Source: Petrolisthes cinctipes
Lineage: Eukaryota; Arthropoda; Malacostraca; Decapoda; Porcellanidae
Direction: 5' to 3'
Assembly (NCBI GenBank): GCA_033782935.1
Contig: JAWQEG010000470.1
Location: 2,294,001 to 2,358,000 of the forward strand
Length of the DNA stretch: 64,000 nucleotides
Shown here: in pieces, positions 26,342 to 37,383 of the stretch
How the letters are laid out: every line of letters starts with the position of its first letter
Position numbering within the stretch: the first letter of the stretch is position 1
Made by a program: the position numbers and the translations under genes
Notes under the pieces: model-generated
Seen by the model: the letters and a program-made list of their open reading frames with translations, nothing else
What the model was told of the DNA's origin: nothing
Database searches by the model: none

Positions 26342-26912
26342 GCATCTAAAGTACCCGTTTATATCCCAAATTCAGGCTCAAAATACCCGAAAATCAATAT
26401 TTTGGGGTTCCAGAAGTGATCTGTGCATGCCTACTCAGTGCTAGAATTTTTTCAATATATAGGCTCAAAACATGCTAAAAATCGATATTTTAGGTGTCCA
26501 AAGTCGATATGTGCATGGATCTTCTGTACCCGTTTATATCTCAAATTCAGGCTCAAAACACCCGAAAATTCAAAACTTTCCGTTCCCTGAAGCGATCTGT
26601 ACATGCCTACTCAGTGCTGGAATGTTTTCAAAATATAGGCCCAAAACATTAAAAAATCGATATTTTAAGTGTCTAAAGTCGATATGTTCATGCATCTTCT
26701 GTACCCGTTTATATTTAAAATTCAGTCTCAAAACACCCGAAAATTCGATATTTTTGGGTCCCAGAAGCGATCTGTACATGCCTACTCCCTGTTAGAGTAT
26801 TTTCAAAATACAGGCCCAAAACATGCTGAAAATCGATATTTTAGGTGCACAAAGTCGATATGTGTATGCATCTTCTGTATCCGTTTATATCCCAAATTCA
26901 GGCTCAAAACCC
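26342..26912 (+). repeat. Four-monomer local repeat, unit 1 (spacing 702 bp)
   Basis: The marker GCATCTAAAGTACCCG, with TAAAG in place of TTCTG, is followed by a shortened CCCGAAAATCAATATTTTGG monomer, GTGCATGGATCTTC, then AAAACTTTCCGTTCCCTGAAG. The series repeats 702 bp on, at 27044. An earlier version lacking GGATC stands at 24408, 1,934 bp upstream. Confidence 0.78.
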
Positions 26913-27043
26913 CCGAAAATTCGATATTTTTGGGTCCCAGAAGCGATCTGTCCATGCCTACTCAGTGCTGGAATATTTTCAAAATATAGGCTTAAAACAT
27001 GCTAAAAATTGATATTTTAAGTGTATAAAGTCGATATGTGCAT

Positions 27044-27614
27044 GCATCTAAAGTACCCGTTTATATCCCAAATTCAGGCTCAAAACACCCGAAAATCAAT
27101 ATTTTGGGGTCCCAGAAGCGATCTGTGCATGCCTACTCAGTGCTAGAATGTTTTCAAAATTTAGGCTCAAAACATGCTAAAAATCGATATTTTGAGTGTC
27201 CAAAGTCGATATGTGCATGGATCTTCTGTACCCGTTTATATCTCAAATTCAGGCTCAAAACACCCGAAAATTCAAAACTTTCCGTTCCCTGAAGCGATCT
27301 GTACATGCCTACTCAGTGCTGGAATGTTTTCAAAATATAGGCCCAAAACATTAAAAAATCGATATTTTAAGTGTCTAATGTCGATATGTTCATGCATCTT
27401 CTGTACCCGTTTATATTTAAAATTCAGGCTCAAAACACCCGAAAATTCGATATTTTTGGGTCCCAGAAGCGATCTGTACATGCCTACTCCCTGTTAGAGT
27501 ATTTTCAAAAAAGAGGCCCAAAACATGCTGAAAATCGATATTTTAGGTGCACAAAGTCGATATGTGTATGCATCTTCTGTATCCGTTTATATGCCAAATT
27601 CAGGCTCAAATCAC
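27044..27614 (+). repeat. Four-monomer local repeat, unit 2
   Basis: Same order of variants as 26342-26912. Private changes include GTGTATAAAGTCG just before the unit at 27022, GTCTAATGTCG near 27375 and CAAAAAAGAGGCCC near 27506. Confidence 0.78.
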
Positions 27615-28448
27615 CCGAAAATTCGATATTTTTGGGTCCCAGAAGTGATCTGTACATGCCTACTTAGTGCTAGAATATTTTCTATATATAGGCCCAAAAC
27701 GTGTTAAAAATCGATATTTTGGGTGCCCAAAGTCGATATGTGCATGCATCTTCTGTACCCGTTTACATCCCAAATTCAGGTTTAAAACACTCGAAAATTC
27801 GATATTTTTGGGTCCCAGAAGCGATCTGTACATGCCTACTCCTTGCTAGAATGTTTTCAAGATACAGACCCAAAACATGTTCAAAATCGATATTTTAGGT
27901 GCAAAAAGGCGATATGTGCATGCATCTTCAGTACACGTTTATATCTCAAATTCAGGCTCAAAACACTCGTAAATTCAATATTTTTGGGTCCCAGAAGCGA
28001 TCTGTACATGCATACTCAGTGCTAGAATATTTTCAAAATATTGGCACAAAACATGCTAAAAATCGATATTTTAGGTGTCCAAAGTCGATATGTGCAAGCA
28101 TCTTCTGTACACGTTTACATCTCAAATTCAGGTTTAAAAACTCTAAATATCGATATTTTTGGGTTCCAGAAGCGATATGTACATGCCTACTCAGTGCTAG
28201 AATATTTTCAAAATGTAGGCCCAAAACATGCTCAAAATCGATATTTTGGGTGCCCAAAGTCGATATGTGAATGCATCTTCTGTACCCGTTTATATCTCAA
28301 AATCAGGCTTAAAACACCCGAAAATTCGATATTTTTGGGTCCCAGAAGCGATCTGTCCATGCCTACTCAGTGCTGGAATATTTTCAAAATATAGCCTCAA
28401 AACATGCTAAAAATCGATATTTTAAGTGTCTAAAGTCGATATGTGCAT

Positions 28449-29019
28449 GCATCTAAAGTACCCGTTTATATCCCAAATTCAGACTCAAAACACCCAAAAA
28501 TCAATATTTTGGGGTCCCAGAAGCGATCTGTGCATGCTTACTCAGTGCTAGAATGTTTTCAAAATATAGGCTCAAAACATGCTAAAAATCAATATTTTAG
28601 GTGTCCAAAGTCGATATGTGCATGGATCTTCTGTACCCGTTTATATCTCAAATTCAGGCTCAAAACACCCGAAAATTCAAAACTTTCCGTTCCCTGAAGC
28701 GATCTGTACATGCCTACTCAGTGCTGTAATGTTTTCAAAATATAGGCCCAAAACATTAAAAAATCGATATTTTAAGTGTCTAAAGTCGATTTGTTCATGC
28801 ATCTTCTGTACCCGTTTATATTTAAATTTCAGGCTCAAAATACCCGAAAATTCGATATTTTTGGGTCCCAGAAGCGATCTGTACATGCCTACTCCCTGTT
28901 AGAGTATTTTCAAAAAATACAGGCCCAAAACATGCTGAAAATCGATATTTTAGGTGCACAAAGTCGATATGTGTATGCATCTTCTGTATCCGTTTATATC
29001 CCAAATTCAGGCTCAAATC
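28449..29019 (+). repeat. Four-monomer local repeat, unit 3 (1,405 bp after unit 2)
   Basis: The series starting GCATCTAAAGTACCCG appears again 1,405 bp after unit 2, twice the 702-bp spacing with one base over. Unit 3 has a two-base insertion at about 28915 (TTTTCAAAAAATACAGG), which shifts the register of what follows. The stretch between units 2 and 3 (about 27615-28448) is made of other monomer types, related to 23836-24400. Confidence 0.75.
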
Positions 29020-32000
29020 ACCCGAAAATTCGATATTTTTGGGTCCCAGAAGCGATCTGTACATGCCTACTTAGTGCTAGAATATTTTCTAAATATAGGC
29101 TCAAAACATGCTAAAAATCGATATTTTAAGTGTCTAAAGTCGATATGTTGATGCATCTTCTGTTCCCGTTTATATCTCAAATTCAGCCTCAAAACACCAG
29201 AAAATTCGATATTTTTGGGTCCCAGAAGCGATGTGTACATGCCTACTCCATCCTGGAATGTTTTCAAGATACAGACCCAAAACATGCTCAAAATCGATAT
29301 TTTAGGTGTCTAAAGTCGATATGTGCATGCATCTTCTGTACTCGTTTATATCTCAAATTCAGGCTCAAAACACCCGTAAATTCGATATTTTTGGGTCCCA
29401 GAAGCGATCTGTACATGCCTACTCTGTGTTAGAGTATTTTCAAAATACAGGCCCAAAACATGCTGAAAATCGATATTTTAGGTGCCCAAAGTCAATATAT
29501 GTATGCATCTTCTGTACCCGTTTATATCTCAAATTCAGGCTCAAAACCCCCGAAAATTCGATATTTTAGGGTTCCAGAAGGAATCTGTACATACCTACTC
29601 AGTGCTAGAATATTTTCAAAATATAGGCCCAGAACATGCTATAAATCGATATTTTGGGTGCCAAAAGTCGATATGTGCATGCATCTTCTGTACCCGTTTA
29701 TATCTTAAATTCAGGCTCAAAACACTCTAAAATTCGATAATTTTGGGTACCAGAAGCGACCTGTACATGCCTACTCCGTGTTAGAGTATTTTCAAAATAC
29801 AGGCCCAAAACATGCTCAAAATCGATATTTTAGGTGCCCAAAGTCAATATGTGTATGCATCTTCTGTACCCGTTTATTTACCAAATTCAGGCTCAAAACA
29901 CCCGAAAATTCGATATTTTTTGGACCCAGAAGCGATCTGTACATGCCTACTCAGTGTTAGAATGTTTTCAAAATATAGGCTCAAAACATGCTAAAAATCG
30001 TTATTTTAGGTGTCCGAAGTCGATATGTGCATGCATCTTCTGTACCCGTTTATATCTCAAATTCAGGCTCAAAACACTCGAAAATTCGATATTTTTGGTT
30101 CCCAGTAGCGATCTGTACATGCCTACACTGTGTTAGAGTATTTTCAAACTAGAGGCCCAAAACATGCTGAAAATCAATATTTTAGGTGCCCAAAGTGAAT
30201 ATGTGTATTCATCTTCTGTACCCGTTTATATCCCAAATTCAGGCTCAAAACACCCGAAAATTCGATATTTTTGGGTCCCAGAAACGATGTGTACATGCCT
30301 ACTCCTTGCTGGAATGTTTTTAAGATACAGACCCAAAACATGCTTAAAATCGATATTTTAGGTGTCTAAAGTCGATATGTGCATGCATCTTCTGTACTCG
30401 TTTATATCTCAAATTCAGGCTCAAAACACCCGAAAATTCGATATTTTTGTGTCCCAGAAGCGATTTGTACATGCCTACTCCGTGTTAGAGTATTTTCAAA
30501 ATACAGGCTCAAATTATGCTCAAAATCGATATTTTAGGTGCTCAAAGTCAATATGTGCATGCATCTTCTTTACCCGTTTATATCCCAAATTCAGGTTCAA
30601 AACACTCTAAAATTCGATATTTTTGGGTTCCAGAAGCGATCTGTACATGCCTACTCAGTGCTAGAATATTTTCAAAATATAGGCCCAAAACATGCTAAAA
30701 ATTGATATTTTAGGTGTCCAAAGTCGATATGTGAATGCATCTTCTGTACCCGTTTACATCCCAAATTCAGGTTTAAAACACTTTAAAATTCGATATTTTA
30801 GGGTTCCAGAAGCAGTCTGCACATGCCTTCTCAGTGCTAGAATATTTTCAAAATGTAGGCCCAAAACATGCTCAAAATCGATATTTTGTGTGCCTAATGT
30901 CGATATGTGCATGCATCTTCTGTACCCGTTTATATCTCAAATTCAGGCTAAAAACACCCGAAAATTCGATATTTTAGGGTCCCAGAAGCGACCTGTACAT
31001 GCCTACTCCGTGTTACAGTATTTTCAATATACAGGCCCAAAACATCCTGAAAATCGATATTTTAGGTGCCCAAAGTTAATATGTGTATGCATCTTCTGTA
31101 CCCGTTTATTTCCCAAATTTAGGCTCAAAACACTCGAAATTTTGATATTTTTGTGTACCAGAAGCGATCTGTACATGCCTACTCCGTGTTAGAGTATTTT
31201 CAAAATACAGGGCCAAAATATGCTCAAAATCGATATTTTAGGTGCAAAAAGTCGATATGTGCATGCATCTTCAGTACCCGTTTATATCTCAAATTCAGTC
31301 TCAAAACACCCGAAAATTCAACATTTTACGGTCCCAGAAGCGATCTGTACATGCCTACTCAGTGCTAGAATGTTTTCAAAATATAGGCAAAAAACATGCT
31401 AAAAATCGATATTTAATGTTTCCAAAGTCGATATGTGCATGCATCATCTGTACCCGTTTATATCTCAAATTCAGGCTCAAAACACCCGAAAATTCGATAT
31501 TTTTGGGTCCCAGAAGCAATATGTACATGCCTACTCAGTGCTAGAATTTTTTCTAAATCTGGGCCCAAAACATGCTAAAAATCGATATTTTAGGTGCCCA
31601 AAGTCAATATGTGCATGCATCTTCTGTACCCGTTTATATCCCAAATTCAGGCTCAAAAAACCCGAAAATTCGATATTTTTGGGTCTCAGAAGCGATCTGT
31701 ACATGCCTACTCCTTGCTAGAATGTTTTCAAGATACAGACCCAAAACATGCTCAAAATCGATATTTTAGGTGTAAAAGGTCGATATGTGCATGCATCTTC
31801 AGTAACCGTTTATATCTCAAATTCAGGCTCAAAACACCCAAAAATCAATATTTTTTGGTCCCATAAGCGATCTGTACATACCTACTCAGTGCTAGAATGT
31901 TTTTAAAATATAGGCTCAAAACATGCTTAAAATCGATATTTTAGGTGTCTAAAGTCTATATGTGCATGAGTCTTCTATACCCGTTTATATCTCGAATTCA

Positions 32001-32806
32001 GGCTCAAAACACCCGAAAATTCGATATTTTTGGGTCCCAGAAGCGATCTGTACATGCCTACTCTGTGTTAGAGTATTTTCAAAATACAGGCCAAAAACAT
32101 GATGAAAATCGATATTTTAGGTGCCCAAAGTCAATATATGTATGCATCATCTGTACCCATTATATCCCAAATTCAGGCTCAAAACACCCGAAAATTCGAT
32201 ATTTTTTGGTTCCAGAAGCGATCTGTACATACCTACTTAGTGCTAGAATATTTTCAAAATATAAGCCCAGAACATGCTGAAAATCGATATTTTGGGTGAC
32301 AAAAGTCGATATGTGCATGCATCTTCTGTACCCGTTTATATCTTAAATTCAGGCTCAAAACACTCGAAAATTCGATTTTTTTGTGTCCCAGAAGCGATCT
32401 GTACATGACTACTCCGTGTTAGAGTATTTTCAAAATACAGGCCAAAAACATGCTCAAAATCGATATTTTGGGTGCCCAAAGTCGATATGCGCATCCATCT
32501 TCTGTACCCGTTTATATCTAAAATTCATGCTCAATACACCCGAAAATTCGATATTTTTGGGTCCCAGAAGCGATCTGTACATGCCTACTCTGTGTTAGAG
32601 TATTTTTAATATACAGGCCCAAAAGATGCTGAAAATCGATATTTTAGTTGCCCAAAGTCAATATGGGTATGCATCTTCTGTACCCGTTTATATCCCAAAT
32701 TCAGGCTCAAAACACCAGAAAATTCGATATTTTTGGGTTCCAGAAGCAATCTGTACATGCCTACTTAGTGCTAGAATTTTTTAAGTTTTTGGGCCCAAAT
32801 CATGCT

Positions 32807-32894
32807 AAAAATCGATATTTTAGGTGCCCAAAGTCGATATGTGCATGCATCTTCTGTACCCGTTTATATCTCAAATTCAGGTTCAGAACTCCCG
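32807..32894 (+). repeat. 88-bp half-monomer A of the reference monomer
   Basis: The first half carries AAAAATCGATATTTT, then GTCGATATG and the 8-bp palindrome TGCATGCA, and ends in CAAAACACCCG in the consensus (this monomer has GAACTCCCG). Placed under half B it aligns base for base over 88 positions with no gap. In the consensus 60 of 88 positions agree, with the strongest agreement in the first 40 bases. This is far above the chance level for this composition. Confidence 0.88.
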
Positions 32895-32982
32895 AAAATT
32901 CGATATTTTTGGGTCCCAGAAGCGATCTGTACATGCCTACTCCGTGTTAGAGTATTTTCAATATACAGGCACAAAACATGCT
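32895..32982 (+). repeat. 88-bp half-monomer B of the reference monomer
   Basis: The second half starts AAAATTCGATATTTTTGGG, then CCCAGAAGCGATCTG and TACATGCCTAC, and ends in CAAAACATGCT. It corresponds in order to half A: TTCGATATTTT to ATCGATATTTT, GCGATCTGTACATGC to TCGATATGTGCATGC, and the closing CAAAACA to CAAAACA. The 176-bp unit is therefore a fixed old dimer of an 88-bp ancestor. B halves and A halves are never confused in the array, so the dimer was established before the present copies spread. Confidence 0.88.
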
Positions 32983-33527
32983 AAAAATCGATATTTTAGG
33001 TGCCCAAAGTCAATATGTGTATGCATCTTCTGTACCCGTTTATTTCCCAAATTCAGGCTCAAAACACCCGAAAATTCGATATTTTTGGGTCCCAGAAGCG
33101 ATCTGTACATGCCTACTGAGTGCTAAAATATATTGAAGTTATGGGGCCAAAACATGCTAAAAATCGATATTTTAGGTGTCCAAAGTCGATATGTGCATGC
33201 ATTTTTTGTACCCGTTTATATCTCAAATTCAGGCTCAAAACACCCGAAAATTCGATATTTTTGGTTCCCAGAAGCGATCTGTACATGCCTACTCAGTGCT
33301 AGAATTTTTTCAAAATATGGGACCAAAACATGCTAAAAATCGATATTTTAAGTGCAAAAGGTCGATATGTTTATGCATCTTCTGTACCCGTTTATGTCTC
33401 AAATTCAGGCTCAAAACACCGGAAAATTCGATATTTTTGGTTCCCAGAAGCGATCTGTACATGCCTACTCCGTGTTAGAGTATTTTCAAAATACAGGCCC
33501 AAAACATGCTCAAAATCAATATTTTAG

Positions 33528-33691
33528 GTGCCCAAAGTCAATATGTGTATTCATCTTCTGTACCCGTTTATATCCCAAATTCAGGCTGAAAACACTTTAA
33601 AATTCGATATTTTTGGGTCCCAGAAGCGATCTATAGTGCTAGAATATTTTCAAGATATACGCCCAAAACATGCTAGAAATCGATATTTTAG
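33528..33691 (+). repeat. Damaged monomer with a 12-bp deletion
   Basis: At 33626-33640 the sequence runs GCGATCTATAGTGCTAGAA, where related monomers (for example near 41005) have GGTCTATATATGCTTACTC followed by AGTGCTAGAA. Twelve bases are missing. The following CAAGATATACGCCC identifies it as the same variant type as 41021-41060. The deletion accounts for the odd 2,274-bp spacing of the surrounding repeat (13 monomers would be 2,288). Confidence 0.85.
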
Positions 33692-34922
33692 GTGCCCAAA
33701 GTCGATATGTGCTTGCATCTTCAGTACCCGTTTATATCTCAAATTCAGGCTCAAAACACCCGAAAATTCAATATTTTTGGGTCCCAGAAGCGATCTGTAC
33801 ATGCCTACTCAGTGCTAGAATTTTTTCGAAATATGGGCCCAAAACATGCTAAAAATCGATATTTTAGGTGCCCAAAGTCAATATGTGCATGCATCTTCTG
33901 TACCCGTTTATATCTCAAATTCAGGCTCAAAACACCCGAAAATTCAATATTTTTGGATCCCAGAATCGATCTGTACATGCCTACTCCTTGCTAGAATGTT
34001 TTCAAGATACAGACCCAAAACATGCTCAAAATCGATATTTTAGGTGTAAAAGGTCGATATGTGCATGCATCTTCAGTAACCGTTTATATCTCAAATTCAG
34101 GCTCAAAACCCTCAAAAATCGAAATTTTTTGGTCCCAGAAGCGATCTGTACATACCTACTCAGTGCTAGAATGTTTTCAAAATATAGGCTCAAAACATGC
34201 TTAAAATCGATATTTTAGGTGTCTAAAGTCGATATGTGCATGAATCTTCTGTACCCGTTTATATCTCGAATTCAGGCTCAAAACACCCGAAAATTCGATA
34301 TTTTTGGGTCCCAGAAGCGATCTGTACATGCCTACTCTGTGTTAGAGTATTTTCAAAATACAGGCCCAAAACATGATGAAAATCGATATTTTAGGTGCCC
34401 AAAGTCAATATATGTATGCATCATCTGTACCCGTTTATATCCAAAATTCAGGCTCAAAACACCCGAAAATTCGATATTTTTGGGTTCCAGAAGCGATCTG
34501 TACATACCTACTTAGTGCTAGAATATTTTCAAAATATAAGCCCAGAACATGCTGTAAATCGATCTTTTGGGTGCCAAAAGTCGATATGTGCATGCATCTT
34601 CTGTACCCGTTTATATCTTAAATTCAGGCTCAAAACACTCGAAAATTCGATATTTTTGGATCCCAGAACCGATCTGTACATGACTACTCCGTGTTAGAGT
34701 ATTTTCAAAATACAGGCCAAAAACATGCTCAAAATCGATATTTTGGGTGCCCAAAGTCGATATGTGCATGCATCTTCTGTACCCGTTTATATCCCAAATT
34801 CAGGCTCAAAACACCCGAAAATTCGAAATTTTTGGGTCCCAGAAGCGATCTGTATATGCCTACTCCGTGGTAGAGTATTTTTAATATACAGGCCCAAAAG
34901 ATGCTGAAAATCGATATTTTAG

Positions 34923-37383
34923 TTGCCCAAAGTCAATATGTGTATGCATCTTCTGTACCCGGTTATATCCCAAATTCAGGCTCAAAACACCCGAAAATTC
35001 GATATTTTTGGGTCCCAGAAGCGATCTGTACATGCCTACTCCGTGTTAGAGTATTTTCAATATACAGGCACAAAACATGCTGAAAATCGATATTTTAGGT
35101 GCCCAAAGTCAATATGTGTATGCATCTTCTGTACCCGTTTATTTCACAAATTCAGGCTCAAAACACCCGAAAATTCGATATTTTTGGGTCCCAGAAGCCA
35201 TCTGTACATGCCTACTGAGTTCTAAAATATATTGAAGTTAAGGGGCCAAAACATGCTAAAAATCGATATTTTAGGTGTCCAAAGTTGATATGTGCATTCA
35301 TCTTTTGTACCCGTTTATATCTCAAATTCATGCTCAAAACACCCGAAAATTCGATATTTTTGGGTCCCAGAAGCGATCTGTACATGCCTACTCAGTGCTA
35401 GAATTTTTTCAAAATATGGGCCCAAAACATGCTCAAAATCGATATTTTAAGTGCAAAAGGTCGATATGTGAATGCATCTTCTGTACCCGTTTATATCTCA
35501 AATTCTGGCTCAAAACACCGGAAAATTCGATATTTTTGGTTCCTAGAAGCGATCTGTACATGCCTACTCCGAGTTAGAGTATTTTCATAATACAGGCCCA
35601 AAACATGCTCAAAATCGATATTTTAGGTGCCCAAAGTCGATATGTGCATGCATCTTCTTTACCCGTTTATATCCCAAATTCAGGTTCAAAACTCTCGAAA
35701 ATTCGATATTTTTGGGTTCCAGAAGCGATCTGTACATGCCTACTCAGTGCTAGAATATTTTCAAAATATAGGCTTAAAACATGCTAAAAATCGATATTTT
35801 AGGTGTCCAAAGTCGATATGTGCATGCATCTTCTGTACCCGTTTACATCCCAAATTCAGGTTTAAAACACTTTAAAATTCGATATTTTTGGGTTCCAGAA
35901 ACAGTGTGCACATGCCTTCTCAGTGCTAGAATATTTTCAAAATGTAGGCCCAAAACATGCTCAAAATCGATATTTTGTGTGCCCAAAGTCGATATGTGCA
36001 TGCATCTTCTGTACCCGTTTATATCTTAAATTCAGGCTAAAAACACCGGAAAATTCGATATTTTTGGGTCCCAGAAGCGATCTGTACATGCCTACTCCGT
36101 GTTAGAGTATTTTCAATATACAGGCCCAAAACATGCTGAAAATCGATATTTTAGGTGCCCAAAGTTAATATGTGTATGCATCTTCTGTACCCGTTTATTT
36201 CCCAAATTCAGGCTCAAAACACTCGAAATTTCGATATTTTTGTGTACCAGAAGCGATCTGCACATGCCTACTCCGTGTTAGTTTTTTCAAAATACAGGCA
36301 CAGAACATGCTGAAAATCGATATTTTGGGTGCCAAAAGTCGATATGTGCATGCATCTTCTGTACCCGTTTATATCTTAAATTCAGGCTCAAAACACTCGA
36401 AAATTCGATATTTTTGGGTCCCAGAAGCGATCTGTACATGACTACTCCGTGTTAGAGTATTTTCAAAATACAGGCCAAAAACATGCTCAAAATCGATATT
36501 TTGGGTGCCCAAAGTCGATATGTGCATGCATCTTCTGTACCCGTTTATATCTCTAATTCAGGCTCAAAACACCCGAAAATTCGATATTTTTGGGTCCCAG
36601 AAGCAATCTGTACATGCCTACTCCGTGGTAGAGTATTTTCAATATACAGGCCCAAAACATGCTGAAATTCGATATTTTAGTTGCCCAAAGACAATATGTG
36701 TATGCATCTTCTGTACCCGTTTATATCCCAAATTCAGGCTCAAAACACCCGAAAATTCGATTTTTTGGGGTCCCAGAAGCGATCTGTACATGCCTACTTA
36801 GTGCTTGAATATTTTCAAGATATCGGCCCAAAACATGGTAAAAATCGATATTTTAAGTGCCCAAAGTCGATATGTGCATGCATCTTCAGTACCCGTTTAT
36901 ATCTCAAATTCAGGCTCAAAACACCCGTAAATTTAATATTCTTGGGTCCCAGAAGCGATCTGAACATGCCTACTCAGTGCTAGAATGTTTTCAAAATATA
37001 GGCTAAAAACAGGCTAAAAATCGATATTTTAGGTGTCCAAACTCGATATGTGCATGCATCTTCTGTACCCGTTTACATCCCAAATTCAGGTTTAAAACAC
37101 TCTAAAATTCGATATTTTTGGGTCCCAGAAGCGATCTGTACATGCCTACTCTGTGTTAGAGTATTTTCAATATACAGGCCCAAAGCATGCTGAAAATCGA
37201 TATTTTAGGTGTAAAAGGTCGATATGTGCATGCATCTTCAGTAACCGTTTATATCTCAAATTCAGGCTCAAAACACCCAAAAATCAATATTTTTTGGTCC
37301 CAAAAGCGATCTGTACATACCTACTCAGTGCTAGAATGTTTTCAAAATATAGGCTCAAAACATGCTTAAAATCGATATTTTAG
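34923..37383 (+). repeat. 2,461-bp tandem unit, first copy (14 monomers)
   Basis: Parts of this block match the next at 2,461 bp spacing (35275 with 37736, 35605 with 38066, 35781 with 38242, 37187 with 39648). The spacing falls to 2,285 bp across 36483-36980, so the second copy lost one monomer there and regained register later. It contains a GTTTAAAACACTTTAAAATTCG monomer with GTGTGCACATGCCTTCTC, and a shortened GTGTTAGTTTTTTCAAAATAC monomer at about 36278. Confidence 0.8.

Larger units (their letters stand above)
32807..32982 (+). repeat. Reference monomer (exactly 176 bp)
   Basis: This monomer is close to the consensus and gives a convenient register. It starts at AAAAATCGATATTTT, runs through GTGCATGCATCTTCTG, CTCAAATTC and CCCGAAAATTCGATATTTTT, then GGGTCCCAGAAGCGATCTG, ACATGCCTACTC and ends in ACATGCT, where the next monomer begins. 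Recurrent variable sites are CAGTGCTAGAA versus CCGTGTTAGAG versus CCTTGCTAGAA, TATAGGC versus TACAGGC versus TACAGAC, GTGCCCAAAG versus GTGTCTAAAG versus GTGCAAAAAG, and TTCGATA versus TTCAATA. These linked variants make it possible to follow higher-order repeats by eye. Confidence 0.93.
21463..34922 (+). repeat. Middle domain: same monomer, no long higher-order repeat
   Basis: The 176-bp monomer continues without a break, but I cannot line up any block longer than about 1 kb at constant spacing. Short-range repeats occur instead: 21748-22000 with 22979-23230 (1,231 bp), 24187-24800 with 26121-26740 (1,934 bp), and 31594-33100 with 33868-35400 (2,274 bp, visibly diverged). Variants from both flanking domains occur here: TTTAAAATTCAGG and AACATTAAAAAATCG from the left, and the TTTAAAACACTTTAAAATTCG type from the right (30770). 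It reads as an older or less homogenised junction between two separately homogenised arrays. Confidence 0.75.

Noticed and set aside
29565..29571. Plant-type telomere motif TTTAGGG (also at 30797-30803 and in TTTTAGGGTCCC monomers near 391 and 2142)
   Set aside because: It occurs singly as a point variant of TTTTTGGGTCCC in half B and is never in tandem, so it is not an interstitial telomere repeat.
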